Origin: JAUUZQ01 sp964538375
GTDB lineage: Bacteria; Bacteroidota; Bacteroidia; Bacteroidales; GCA-2748055
Reading direction: 5' to 3'
Assembly: GCA_964538375.1 (NCBI GenBank)
Contig: CAZIFQ010000004.1
Location: forward strand, 109,921-173,920
DNA: 64,000 bases
Shown: positions 24,650 through 33,688 of the stretch, piece by piece
How positions within the stretch are numbered: the stretch's first letter is position 1
How the letters are laid out: each line of letters starts with the position of its first letter
Translations under genes and position numbers: made by a program
Notes under the pieces: generated by a model
Database searches by the model: none
What the model was told of the DNA's origin: nothing
Seen by the model: only the letters and a program-made list of their open reading frames with translations

Positions 24650-27497
24650 TTGTATCTGTGTTTTAATGCTGATTATACTGTTTCATTCTTCGCCGGGAAA
24701 CGGGCAAACTCCTATCGCTCAAACCGGGCATATCTCGCCAATCAGGCAAGTTTGTTACAGTGATGATAACAATTACATTGCAACACTGAGTGAGAATAAC
24801 AGGATAATCACATGGGACATCCGGAAGAAGCTTCAGGGAAATAGCATTGATATCCCCGATAGCATTGAAATAAGATCTCTTGATTTTATTCCGGGGGAGT
24901 CTTTTTGTCTTCAGGCAATCACCAGTACAGGAAGTAGGAAGCTCGATGTAAACAACGGCACTTTCGATAGAACTCATGGTTCATCCGTAAAGGCTGGTCC
25001 TGAAGAAAAATATAAAATTCAAGGCGCTGTTATATCTTTCGGTAATGTGGCCAATCCGGGTTATAAAACAAAGTGGCCCAATACCGTGTATTCCAGGAAT
25101 CCATTTGTAGAATTCAATTGCGCAGATTATTCTACCGCAAAAGATATTGTCATTGCAGGGGATGATGAAGGAAAGTTATACATATGGCGCTTATCAGATG
25201 GTATGAAGATAAAAGTGTTTAGCCCACACTACAGTCCTATTAGAGATATTTCTATCAGTAATGACGGTAGAACTTTTGTAACTGTTGGGGATGATAGGCT
25301 CATCAGGATATTTAATACAGATGATTACAATGAAGTGTTCACTTTCAAACCTTTGGTGAATATAGTTAGCTCAGTAAACTTCGATCCTAAATCGAGCAAG
25401 TTTGTCGTAAGCACTAGTCTGGGTAATATTATTGAAGGACGGTTTACAAGCAGGTCCTTGATCCTTAAAAATGTCATCAATAAAATTTACCCTGCTACCT
25501 ATGCTACATATTCAGGTAAGTCAAATTACATAATTGGAGGTTTTGAGAATAACTTCATCTCAACTTATCACAGGAGCAGAAAGGAAATTGCAGATATTAC
25601 CCTGGTGCATCCCTTAAGCATTGGCTTGGTTAATTTCAAAAATGTTTTCATCAATGTTTTTCAAAGTGAAAAGATAAGGCTGTATAGTAAAGTTACAAGT
25701 ATTTCAAGCATTGCCGGGTATAATTCAGCTCTTGTAAATACTACCGAGAATATTCGCAAATATGAAAAGAGGACTCCATTTATTATTGATATTGAAAAAG
25801 GATCAAAGCTTGCCGAACATCCGGATGGTGAGGTATTGCGCAAAGGTGAAAAGTTCAAAAAAGATAGTGTGCTTTCTTATATAAGAGGGAATACAATTTA
25901 TGTTATTGATGATAGGAAAATTTTTCAAGGAGGGCGTGCCATTCCGTTTGTAGGACACACAGACAAGGTTGTCGATTGGGATTTCGATCGTAAATCAGGA
26001 CTGTTAATTAGCTGCGGGAGCTCTGGTGAATTGAATTTCTGGGATTTGAATACAGGAGAATTATTGAATACAGTCTTTATTATTGGAGATGAAGATTATA
26101 TAATTTTCTCACCCGATAACTATTATTATTCTCCTTCAAAATCTATCGATGCAGTCAGCTTCTCAATGAATGGAGAGCTTTATCCATCTGCCCAGTTTGA
26201 TATAATTTACAATCGGCCTGACATGGTGCTGAAACGTTTTTCTTTTATTGACAGTTCATTGATAAAGGGTCTGGAAAGCGCTTATCAGAAACGACTGACA
26301 AGATTGAATTTTACGGAAGATATGTTTGATGCAAGTTTCCATATCCCCGAACTTAAAATATCGAACAAAGCTGCTTTGAACTTAACTACTAATCAAGAAT
26401 CACTTGAACTTGAACTGGAGCTCTCAGACTCAAAATTCCTGTTGAACAGAATTAATGTTTGGGTGAATAATGTGCCGGTATATGGAATAAAGGGAATTGA
26501 TCTGATGAATAAAAAAGCTAAAACTCTCCATGAAGAAGTAGAGATCGAATTGTCATCAGGAAATAATAGGGTTGAGGTTTCATGTATAAATGAAAAAGGA
26601 GTGGAGTCAGTGAAGGAGACCTTCGAAGTCCGATATGTACCTCAAAATGAGATTAAACAAGATCTGTACCTTATCGCGGTGAGTACGTCAGAGTACAAAC
26701 AAAATCAATATAACCTTAAGTATGCTGTAAAGGATGGTCGCGATCTTGTGCAGAAACTGGTGTTAGCAAAAGGGTATGATGATTACCATATAGATACTTT
26801 GTTTGATGAGCAGGTAACTGTTGATAATGTAAAGCGTCTAAAAGAAAAATTATTGAAGTCCAATGTTGAGGACCAGGTTGTATTGTTTGTGTCCGGACAT
26901 GGCTTGCTGGATTATAATTATGATTTTTACCTGGCCTCCTATGACATGGATTTTGCTGATCCATCAGCAAGGGGAGTTTCGTATGAATTACTCAATGACC
27001 TGCTGGATAGTATCCCCGCAAGGAAAAAACTTTTTATGATGGATGCTTGTCATTCGGGGGAAATTGATAAAGAGGAATTAATTGTAAGTGTGGAGATAGA
27101 AAATGTTGTAGGTATGAAGAGTGGAGTAAAATCCTACAGCTATAAATCAGGATTAGAGGAAAGGGGCGGTGGAGGTGCCTCAGCAGGATTACAGAATTCA
27201 TTTAAACTGATGCAGGAATATTTCTCTGATCTGAACAGAGGGTCCGGCACAGTAGTTATTTCCGCAGCGGCAGGAGAGGGATACGCCATGGAATCTGATT
27301 TATGGAAGAATGGAATATTTACATACTCTTTTTTGGAAGGTATAAAAACCAAAAAAGCGGATAGTAATTCCGATGGGGAAATAAGCGTATCCGAAATACG
27401 TAAATATGTCTTTACTAAAGTTAAATTTCTCACCGGAGGACAGCAAAGCCCAACCAGCCGGCAGGAGAACCTTGAATATGATTTTAGGGTTTGGTAG
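24639..27497 (+). CDS. Exported WD40-repeat protein with caspase (C14) domain and EF-hand loop
   Basis: This 952-aa protein has a signal peptide ending GNGQ (about residue 23). The N-terminal half carries WD40-like repeats, for example ITWDIRKKL, LYIWRLSDG, IRIFNTDDY and LNFWDLNTG. From about residue 670 a caspase/metacaspase domain starts with DLYLIAVSTSEY; catalytic His754 lies in VSGHG and Cys804 in MDACHSG. Near the C-terminus DSNSDGEISVSE (908-919) is a complete EF-hand calcium loop, consistent with the calcium need of metacaspases. Export suggests it acts in the periplasm or on the surface. It is coupled to the barrel gene upstream and ends 3 nt before the convergent dehydrogenase. The substrate and biological role are unknown. 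Confidence 0.88.
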   Translation: MKSNCICVLMLIILFHSSPGNGQTPIAQTGHISPIRQVCYSDDNNYIATLSENNRIITWDIRKKLQGNSIDIPDSIEIRSLDFIPGESFCLQAITSTGSRKLDVNNGTFDRTHGSSVKAGPEEKYKIQGAVISFGNVANPGYKTKWPNTVYSRNPFVEFNCADYSTAKDIVIAGDDEGKLYIWRLSDGMKIKVFSPHYSPIRDISISNDGRTFVTVGDDRLIRIFNTDDYNEVFTFKPLVNIVSSVNFDPKSSKFVVSTSLGNIIEGRFTSRSLILKNVINKIYPATYATYSGKSNYIIGGFENNFISTYHRSRKEIADITLVHPLSIGLVNFKNVFINVFQSEKIRLYSKVTSISSIAGYNSALVNTTENIRKYEKRTPFIIDIEKGSKLAEHPDGEVLRKGEKFKKDSVLSYIRGNTIYVIDDRKIFQGGRAIPFVGHTDKVVDWDFDRKSGLLISCGSSGELNFWDLNTGELLNTVFIIGDEDYIIFSPDNYYYSPSKSIDAVSFSMNGELYPSAQFDIIYNRPDMVLKRFSFIDSSLIKGLESAYQKRLTRLNFTEDMFDASFHIPELKISNKAALNLTTNQESLELELELSDSKFLLNRINVWVNNVPVYGIKGIDLMNKKAKTLHEEVEIELSSGNNRVEVSCINEKGVESVKETFEVRYVPQNEIKQDLYLIAVSTSEYKQNQYNLKYAVKDGRDLVQKLVLAKGYDDYHIDTLFDEQVTVDNVKRLKEKLLKSNVEDQVVLFVSGHGLLDYNYDFYLASYDMDFADPSARGVSYELLNDLLDSIPARKKLFMMDACHSGEIDKEELIVSVEIENVVGMKSGVKSYSYKSGLEERGGGGASAGLQNSFKLMQEYFSDLNRGSGTVVISAAAGEGYAMESDLWKNGIFTYSFLEGIKTKKADSNSDGEISVSEIRKYVFTKVKFLTGGQQSPTSRQENLEYDFRVW

Positions 27498-27500
27498 GGC

Positions 27501-28580
27501 TTACATCCCCATTTCAAACTCTATTCCCAGGGCGTCGGCGATCTCTTTCATGTCTTTCTGAATGGGTTCAAGCACATTGACGCCCTCTTTTGAGATGCGT
27601 GCGCGCTTCTCCCTTTCCAGGTCGCCTGGAATGAGTACGCGATCATAACCTTTAGCTGGTTTGGCTGCTCTGAATGTCTCGATCCATTTATCCATCTGGG
27701 AAAGGAAAGCGTCTTTTTCCTGGAAAGCATCAATTCGCATGGCTCCAAAGAAATGACCTGTTCCTTCTCCAACTTTCTCATCCTTAACAGGTAGATATGC
27801 TACTGATGGTGGACAGAAAGGACCGAAGTTTGCACCCGACAATACGCAGGAGAAGATATCAACGATGGCACTCATGCAGTAACCCTTATGACTTCCATGT
27901 TCATAGTCACCTCCCAGCGTTACCATGGTACCACCTTCTTTTAGGATATCCGGATCGGTAGATGGAACACCATCTTTATCCTGGACATAGCCCAGGGGAA
28001 CTTTTTCACCTTTCTTACCAGCAACAGCCAGTTTACCACGGGCAATTGGTGTGGTAGCGAAATCTGCTACAAAAGGAGGATATGATTTTGCAGGAACAGC
28101 AACCGCAATTGGATTGGTTCCCAACATTTGTGAAACGGACCATGTGGGCGCAACAACTGGATTGGCAATGGTCATACAAATACCAATCATATCATGCTCC
28201 AGGGCCATCATTGAGTAAAAACCGGCGATTCCGAAATGATTTGAGCCCCGTGTGGAAACCCATCCTGTACCTGCTGTCTTGGCTTTCTCAATAGCTATTT
28301 CCATGGAGCGTGTAGCTGCCAGCATTCCAATAGCACCATCACCATCGACTACAGCGGTGCTGGGTGATTCATGTACAATCCTTATATCCGGTTTTACATT
28401 GATCCGGTCGGCCTGCCATAGCTGATAGTAATCCTTGATTCTCAACATCCCATGGGAGGGAAGTCCGTTCAATTCAGCAGCTATAAAAACCTTGGTGGCA
28501 GCTTTGGCGTCAGCAGTGCTGCAACCCATTTTTTCAAATACTTTGATGGTAAAATCTTCCAGATATTCGGGAGTGTACAT
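27501..28580 (-). CDS. Ldh-family (malate/L-lactate type) NAD(P)-dependent oxidoreductase
   Basis: This 359-aa cytoplasmic protein belongs to the Ldh_2 family, whose members include malate/L-sulfolactate dehydrogenases, ureidoglycolate dehydrogenase and related imine reductases. Diagnostic segments are LPSHGMLRI near residue 50 with the catalytic His, STRGSNHFGIAGFY, and the glycine-rich part MLGTNPIAVAVP. It reduces or oxidises 2-hydroxy or 2-keto acids with NAD(P). The exact substrate cannot be read from the sequence. It is followed downstream of its stop by the convergent caspase gene and separated by 73 nt from the amidohydrolase gene, with which it may be cotranscribed. Confidence 0.88.
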   Translation of the reverse strand: MYTPEYLEDFTIKVFEKMGCSTADAKAATKVFIAAELNGLPSHGMLRIKDYYQLWQADRINVKPDIRIVHESPSTAVVDGDGAIGMLAATRSMEIAIEKAKTAGTGWVSTRGSNHFGIAGFYSMMALEHDMIGICMTIANPVVAPTWSVSQMLGTNPIAVAVPAKSYPPFVADFATTPIARGKLAVAGKKGEKVPLGYVQDKDGVPSTDPDILKEGGTMVTLGGDYEHGSHKGYCMSAIVDIFSCVLSGANFGPFCPPSVAYLPVKDEKVGEGTGHFFGAMRIDAFQEKDAFLSQMDKWIETFRAAKPAKGYDRVLIPGDLEREKRARISKEGVNVLEPIQKDMKEIADALGIEFEMGM

Positions 28581-28653
28581 AGTAAAAGTTTTTATGGTTA
28601 TTTGATCCGTAAAAATAGAAAAAAATAGGACACTGGGAAGTAAAAATTTTTAC

Positions 28654-29634
28654 TTATGAGCCCAGGATTGAAAGGGCGTTTTTAGAGTAGATTTGTTCCC
28701 GCTTATCCAGTTCGATATCCAGAGATTCTAAAAGGGGATAGAGCCCCAGTTCATTATTATCGGTGCCAAAAAGTATCTTATGTGAGAACGTAGTAAGGAA
28801 AAGTTTGCTGGCCGCGTGGTTCCTGTTCATAGCATTAAAACCACTGAAGCCGGAAATGTCGCAATAAAAATTAGGATACTCTTCCAATAATCTCCAAAGA
28901 ATCCCCGGTCCATGGAATTTTTCTTTTTGGTGAAAGAGATAGTGTTTTTCTGGCACCGAATAATTATTCCAGATATGTGGTCCGTGTCCAATAAAAGTAA
29001 TTCCCGGGTAAGTGGAGATAGCTTTTTCAAGTGCGTCGAAATCTAACAGGTATCCCGGAAATTCGACCAGTCGCTTCGATAAATATTTTTTTAGGAATCC
29101 GGTTTTTTTACCCAGGTTTTCAATCATATGGGCTGGCTTTCCATTGTATCGCTCATTGATAAGCCGCTTCATGAGCCAATCTAATCCTCTTTCTTTTTTC
29201 GGAACAAAGATATTTCTTCCCCTTTCCATATGGAAGATCAAGGGCAGTTTCTTTTGATCCAGGAATTCCAGCAAGGCAATTACTTTTGGATCGTCCCATC
29301 TGTATGAAACCTTGAGTTCTGCGCATCCGGCGAAACCTTCATCCAGGCAAGACTGCAGGTCCTCCTTCCAACTGGGTCGCCCTGGATCAGGTGCATAAAA
29401 TGGAACAATTCTGTCGGGGTGATTCTTGTAGGCCTTTTTCACCATTTCAAGATCCAAAGGGATATAATAGCCAGGTACGATGGGATCATTTTCTTCCCAT
29501 GTGAGTATCCACGCTTTTTCTATCTGGTTATTATCCAGGTATTTAATCAGATATTCTTCTGTCCAGGCTTTGAGTCCGATATGTAGATGAGCATCAATAA
29601 TCACCTTGCCAAAATTAGTTTTTTTGTTTAGCAC
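28654..29634 (-). CDS. Amidohydrolase-family metal-dependent hydrolase
   Basis: This 326-aa TIM-barrel protein of the amidohydrolase 2 (PF04909-like) type uses a GTG start. It shows the metal-binding HxH in IIDAHLHIG near the N-terminus, a His in LPLIFHMERG, a His in TFIGHGPH and the late Asp in KILFGTDNNE. Enzymes of this group hydrolyse or decarboxylate small organic molecules; the substrate is unknown. Its first 20 nt overlap the end of the SDR gene, so the two are translationally coupled. Confidence 0.85.
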   Translation of the reverse strand: MLNKKTNFGKVIIDAHLHIGLKAWTEEYLIKYLDNNQIEKAWILTWEENDPIVPGYYIPLDLEMVKKAYKNHPDRIVPFYAPDPGRPSWKEDLQSCLDEGFAGCAELKVSYRWDDPKVIALLEFLDQKKLPLIFHMERGRNIFVPKKERGLDWLMKRLINERYNGKPAHMIENLGKKTGFLKKYLSKRLVEFPGYLLDFDALEKAISTYPGITFIGHGPHIWNNYSVPEKHYLFHQKEKFHGPGILWRLLEEYPNFYCDISGFSGFNAMNRNHAASKLFLTTFSHKILFGTDNNELGLYPLLESLDIELDKREQIYSKNALSILGS

Positions 29635-30388
29635 GGCGAATTGACTTACTTGCGCTTGCCTGGGCGGTTGGCATGATAAGCATTTCGTTGATATTTACAT
29701 GTGGTGGTCTTGTTACAGAAAAAAGAACTGCCTCTGCAATGTCATTGTCGTATAAGGGTATTAGTCCATCATACACCTTATCTGCTTTCTCTTTGTCACC
29801 TTTGAAACGTACCATGGAAAACTCTGTTTCAACCATACCGGGATGGATGGCGGTAACTTTGATTCCGTATTCAACCATGTCCGTTCTCATTCCGCGGGTA
29901 AGTGCATCAACTGCAAATTTTGTACTGCAATACACATTTCCCTTATCATATACTTCTTTACCAGCAATGGAACCGATATTGATAATGTGGCCTGACTTGC
30001 GTTTGACCATGCCCGGGGAAATAGCCCTTGTCACGTACAGCAAACCCTTGATGTTTGTATCAATCATCAGCTCCCAATCTTCGATATCACCTTCCTGTAT
30101 TGAACTGTAACCGGCAGCTAAACCGGCATTGTTAACTAATATATCAACTTTTTTCCATTGTTTTGGAATGGAATTTATGGCTGCTTCCACAGCCGACCTG
30201 TCCCGAACATCAAAACAGAGCGGTAATACCTCAGCAGAAGTTTTCGACATAATTTCCATCTCCAACTTATCGAGCAATTCACTTCTTCTTCCAGTAATAA
30301 TTACATTGTATTCATTCCTGGCCAGCAAGAGTGCTGTGGCTCTTCCGATACCGGCTGTTGCGCCTGTTATTAATGCAATTCCATTCAT
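29615..30388 (-). CDS. Short-chain dehydrogenase/reductase (YdfG-like)
   Basis: This 257-aa classical SDR shows the NAD(P)-binding TGATAGIG at residues 8-15, the structural NNAG, catalytic Ser in NIGSIAG, and the YCSTK (YxxxK) pair. The final part resembles YdfG, an NADP-dependent 3-hydroxy acid / serine-type dehydrogenase. The start is taken as the ATG at 30388 (MNGIALITG), where the Rossmann fold begins; a longer frame reaching 30439 would add 17 residues overlapping a repeat region. It is coupled by overlap to the amidohydrolase. Confidence 0.9.
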   Translation of the reverse strand: MNGIALITGATAGIGRATALLLARNEYNVIITGRRSELLDKLEMEIMSKTSAEVLPLCFDVRDRSAVEAAINSIPKQWKKVDILVNNAGLAAGYSSIQEGDIEDWELMIDTNIKGLLYVTRAISPGMVKRKSGHIINIGSIAGKEVYDKGNVYCSTKFAVDALTRGMRTDMVEYGIKVTAIHPGMVETEFSMVRFKGDKEKADKVYDGLIPLYDNDIAEAVLFSVTRPPHVNINEMLIMPTAQASASKSIRRAKQKN

Positions 30389-30418
30389 CTTCTTAAGGTT
30401 TGAAACAAAGATAGCAAA

Positions 30419-30516
30419 AAAGTGCCTTGAGTACTTCAAGTACTTCGAGTGCCTTGAGTTAGTTTCCCAGGAAATACGAATTGATAATAGAATACTCTAA
30501 GTACTCAAGGCACTTT
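30419..30516. repeat. Inverted repeat enclosing a 9-nt tandem repeat
   Basis: AAAGTGCCTTGAGTACTT at 30419-30436 recurs in exact inverse at 30499-30516. Inside the left half, four 9-nt units (GTGCCTTGA, GTACTTCAA, GTACTTCGA, GTGCCTTGA) run head to tail over 30422-30457. It lies between the divergent SDR and purL genes. Confidence 0.85.
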
Positions 30517-30563
30517 CTCTTTTAGTTCACTTATTCTTATATTTACCTAAAAGAATAATTTTT

Positions 30564-32795
30564 ATGAAGAAGAAAGATACCGAACACAGTGATTCAATAA
30601 AGGCATTTCTCACTTCAGATGAGCTTCATTCTATAGAAAAATTGCTGGACAGAACAGCCAATCCTTTTGAGTTAAATATGTTTGCGGCTATGTGGTCTGA
30701 GCATATTTCTTATAAAAGTTCTATTAAGTGGATCGAGGAGATGCCAATTAAAGGCGAGAAGGTTCATATTGCTGCCAGGGAAGAAAACGCAGGTGTGATT
30801 GATTTAGGAAACAATTTGGCTTGCGTTATAAAGATGGAGTCTCATAATCACCCAACTGCCATGAATCCGGGTGAGGCTGCCGTAGGCGTTGGGAACGTAT
30901 TCAGAGATTTGATTGCTATGGGAGCAAGACCTGTTGCACATCTGAATATATTAAGATATGGTGTTCCACGGGAAGAAAAAATTCAAAAATCTTTTGCAAG
31001 CGTTATAAAAGCACTTGGATCTTACTCCAACAATTTTGGAGTGCCTGTTGTGGGAGGGGAAGTATTATTTGACGACAGTTATATCCATAATCCTTTACTT
31101 AATTTGATGGCAGTTGGCCTGGTTGAGAAGGATAAAATTGTTAAATCTTCTTTCAGGGAAAATAAAAACCATTTGTATTTGATTGGTCGGAAAACATCCG
31201 GGACCGGTGTACACGGAGCAGGATTTGCATCAAAGGCATTTTCAAAAACAATGAATCACCTGGTCCCCGAAACCCAGTTAGCGGATTCCTGTGCAGGAAA
31301 GATATTGTTCGATAGTATCATGGAGATGAATGAGATGGGAATAATCAGGAGCATGCAGGATATTGGTGCTGGTGGTGTTTTTTGTGCTGCTTCCGAAATG
31401 GCATACAGGGGCAGGAAGGGAGTTGAGTTACACCTGGATGAAATCCCTGTTTCCAGGGACGACCTGGATCCAACAGAGATCATACTTTCGCAGTCACAGG
31501 AACAAATGCTGATTACCATCAGGCCACAGGATGTAAAACATTTGCTGGAAATTGCTGAGAAGTGGGAAATCTCCTATGCAAAAGTAGGGGAGGTGACAGA
31601 GGATAATCGCATACGTATTCTTTACAAAAATGATAAGCTTGGTGACCTTCCGGTATCTGCACTTGTAAGAGGGGGTGGTGCGCCGGTATATATCAGGAAT
31701 ATGAAGACTCCCGAGCGGAAAATAGTAAAAGTTACGGCAGAGGAAGTGCCCTTTCCCGGCAATCTGAAAGAAATAGCAAAGACAATGATTAAGTTGCCGA
31801 ATATATCTTCCAGGAAGTGGATATATGAGCAATTTGACACCATGTCCGGACTTTCAAATATCAGTTCTGAATATGCCTCTGATGCAGGAATAGTTCATCT
31901 GCCCGGTCAGGAAATTTTGCTGGCGCTGAGCGTCGATGGCAATGCCAGGTATGTCAGAAAAGAACCGAGGAAAGGATCCATGATTGCTGTAGCTGAGGCA
32001 TCCAGGAATATTATTTGTTCTGGAGGGAAACCTGTGGCACTTGCCAACGGATTGAATTTTGGCGACCCAGGTGATGTTCATGTATATTTCGATTTCACTG
32101 AAAGTATAAAAGGAATAAGAACAATCTGCGAAAAGATGAAGCTTCCCGTTATTGCCGGAAATGTGAGCTTCAATAATTTCACATGGATAGAAGAGGAGGC
32201 ACTTTCAGTTCCCCCTACACCTGTTATTGGTATGGTGGGAATTATTGATAAGCTTGAAGATGTTATGGCCGTGAGCTTCCAGAAAAAAGGAGATATGATT
32301 TATTTAATTGGCAGGTCAGACAATGATTTGTCCGGTTCCGAATATCTTGCGACAATGCATCTGATAGAGGAGACTGCAGCGCCTGAATTGGATTTAGATC
32401 ATGAATTGAAGATTCAAAATGTAGTGAGCAACATCATTAGTAATGGATATGTTTCCTCCGCACACGATGTCTCCCTGGGTGGATTGTTTGTGGCACTGGT
32501 AGAGTGCTGCCTGGCAAACAGTCTTGGTTTTGATGTTACCTCGCCAGCGGAAGTCAGGGAAGATGCTTTCCTGTTTGGAGAATCACAGAGCAGGATAATT
32601 GTTAGCGTCTCTCCAAGCCGTGAGACCGGGTTCCTGGATTATATGATGGAACAGAATCTTCCTTTTTCTGCACTGGGACATGTAACCAAAGAAGAGCTGA
32701 GAGTGGATGATACATCCTTTGGTTTTATCGCAGACTATGCCAGGGATTTTGAGGAATCACTGGGCGAGTTGCTCGAAGGAAGTGCTAAAAATTGA
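30564..32795 (+). CDS. purL: Phosphoribosylformylglycinamidine synthase, large (synthetase) subunit
   Basis: This 743-aa protein is the small-type (Bacillus-like) PurL, which works with separate PurQ and PurS. It catalyses the ATP-dependent conversion of FGAR to FGAM, step four of purine synthesis. Visible signatures are MWSEHISYK with its catalytic His near residue 45, IKMESHNHPTA, the glycine-rich GAGGVFCAASEM, the second-half SGLSNIS linker and SSAHDVSLGGL. Length and order match the family. It is a stand-alone gene; purQ and purS are not in the window. A TATATTTA box about 15 nt upstream of the start resembles the -7 element with one mismatch. Confidence 0.97.
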   Translation: MKKKDTEHSDSIKAFLTSDELHSIEKLLDRTANPFELNMFAAMWSEHISYKSSIKWIEEMPIKGEKVHIAAREENAGVIDLGNNLACVIKMESHNHPTAMNPGEAAVGVGNVFRDLIAMGARPVAHLNILRYGVPREEKIQKSFASVIKALGSYSNNFGVPVVGGEVLFDDSYIHNPLLNLMAVGLVEKDKIVKSSFRENKNHLYLIGRKTSGTGVHGAGFASKAFSKTMNHLVPETQLADSCAGKILFDSIMEMNEMGIIRSMQDIGAGGVFCAASEMAYRGRKGVELHLDEIPVSRDDLDPTEIILSQSQEQMLITIRPQDVKHLLEIAEKWEISYAKVGEVTEDNRIRILYKNDKLGDLPVSALVRGGGAPVYIRNMKTPERKIVKVTAEEVPFPGNLKEIAKTMIKLPNISSRKWIYEQFDTMSGLSNISSEYASDAGIVHLPGQEILLALSVDGNARYVRKEPRKGSMIAVAEASRNIICSGGKPVALANGLNFGDPGDVHVYFDFTESIKGIRTICEKMKLPVIAGNVSFNNFTWIEEEALSVPPTPVIGMVGIIDKLEDVMAVSFQKKGDMIYLIGRSDNDLSGSEYLATMHLIEETAAPELDLDHELKIQNVVSNIISNGYVSSAHDVSLGGLFVALVECCLANSLGFDVTSPAEVREDAFLFGESQSRIIVSVSPSRETGFLDYMMEQNLPFSALGHVTKEELRVDDTSFGFIADYARDFEESLGELLEGSAKN

Positions 32796-32802
32796 CCGAT
32801 GG

Positions 32803-32876
32803 TTTGTAGAGACGCGCCATGTGGCGCGTCTCTATGGAATGCAAATTAGACGCGCCACATGGCGCGTCTCTACAAA
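32803..32876. repeat. Double palindrome with GTAGAGACGCGCC core (REP/MITE-like)
   Basis: A 29-nt arm (32803-32831) is repeated in perfect inverse at 32848-32876 around a 16-nt loop. Each arm is itself nearly palindromic around GACGCGCCATGTGGCGCGTC. It starts 8 nt after the purL stop and is GC-rich compared with its surroundings. It could act as a terminator or be a mobile palindromic repeat. Confidence 0.9.
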
Positions 32877-32887
32877 CTCCCAATTCT

Positions 32888-32916
32888 AGTTCACTTAAGC
32901 TCACTCAAGTTCACTC
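32888..32916. repeat. Degenerate 10-nt tandem repeat
   Basis: Three units, AGTTCACTTA, AGCTCACTCA and AGTTCACTC, run head to tail. The same unit occurs singly at 30524-30533, and its reverse complement is repeated after fba at 38175-38197. Confidence 0.7.
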
Positions 32917-32936
32917 CTTTTCTAAATACTATTTCC

Positions 32937-32944
32937 TATATTTG
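32937..32944 (+). promoter_or_regulatory. Bacteroidota -7 box for porT
   Basis: TATATTTG matches the TANNTTTG -7 consensus of Bacteroidota and lies 17 nt before the porT start codon. No TTTG -33 partner is evident at the expected distance. Confidence 0.5.
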
Positions 32945-32961
32945 CCCGTTGAATAAATGTG

Positions 32962-33666
32962 ATGCGAAAATACCTTTTCATATTAATACTGATTTTTATC
33001 TCCGCTAGTGGATTTTCCCAGGTCGACAGGCCGAGGAATCTACCTGCATTTGATCATAAACCCTTGCATTGGGGATTCACCGTTGGCTTGAACTCAATGG
33101 ATTTTGCTACGTCAAGAACCGCTGCGAATAATTTTACCTATGCAGATGTTATCGGTTTCCAGCCCTCCGGATTCCAGGTAAATATTGTTTCTGACCTGCG
33201 CTTATCTGATTACTGGAACCTGAGAGTACTACCTGGCATAAATCTTGGGTCACGACATATGGTCTTTCACACCGGAGCTGATTTGTCGGTGCCCGATACA
33301 TCAATGACTATTGGTTCCAGCTTTCTCGATTTTCCTGTTGTATTTAAATACCGTTCTGAAAGGGTAAATAATTACCGGCCGTATGTGATTGCGGGCTTAG
33401 ATTTTAAATATGATATGTCAGCACGCAAGGAGTTCGACCTGGAAGAGGATGACCTGTTACTTCTTAAAAAAGCGGATCTTTATCTTGAATTGGGATTTGG
33501 TGTTGACAACTATCTTCAATACTTCAAATATTCTACAGAAATAAAGCTTGCCATTGGACTAAGAAATATGTTGCTTGATAAACCCTATCCCGGCGAAGAA
33601 CAATATGTAGAATCTATATCCCATCTGCGCTCCTTTATCCTGATGCTTAATTTTCATTTCGAGTAG
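32962..33666 (+). CDS. porT: PorT-family outer-membrane protein of the type IX secretion system
   Basis: This 234-aa protein has a signal peptide ending GFSQ. The motif NLPAFDHKPLHWGFTVGLN followed by MDF is the PorT hallmark. The remainder is amphipathic beta strands of a small outer-membrane barrel (SHLRSFILMLNFHFE at the end). PorT is required for export and maturation of T9SS cargo, consistent with the sorting-domain proteins in this window. The start is taken as ATG 32962; the GTG just before it is also in frame. Confidence 0.92.
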   Translation: MRKYLFILILIFISASGFSQVDRPRNLPAFDHKPLHWGFTVGLNSMDFATSRTAANNFTYADVIGFQPSGFQVNIVSDLRLSDYWNLRVLPGINLGSRHMVFHTGADLSVPDTSMTIGSSFLDFPVVFKYRSERVNNYRPYVIAGLDFKYDMSARKEFDLEEDDLLLLKKADLYLELGFGVDNYLQYFKYSTEIKLAIGLRNMLLDKPYPGEEQYVESISHLRSFILMLNFHFE

Positions 33667-33688
33667 CGTAGACTCCTTCCCGAAGTTT

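Noticed and set aside
24639..27497. Caspase protein considered as part of an antiphage defence system
   Set aside because: It carries a signal peptide and no nuclease, STAND ATPase, toxin or other defence gene is adjacent; neighbours are metabolic.
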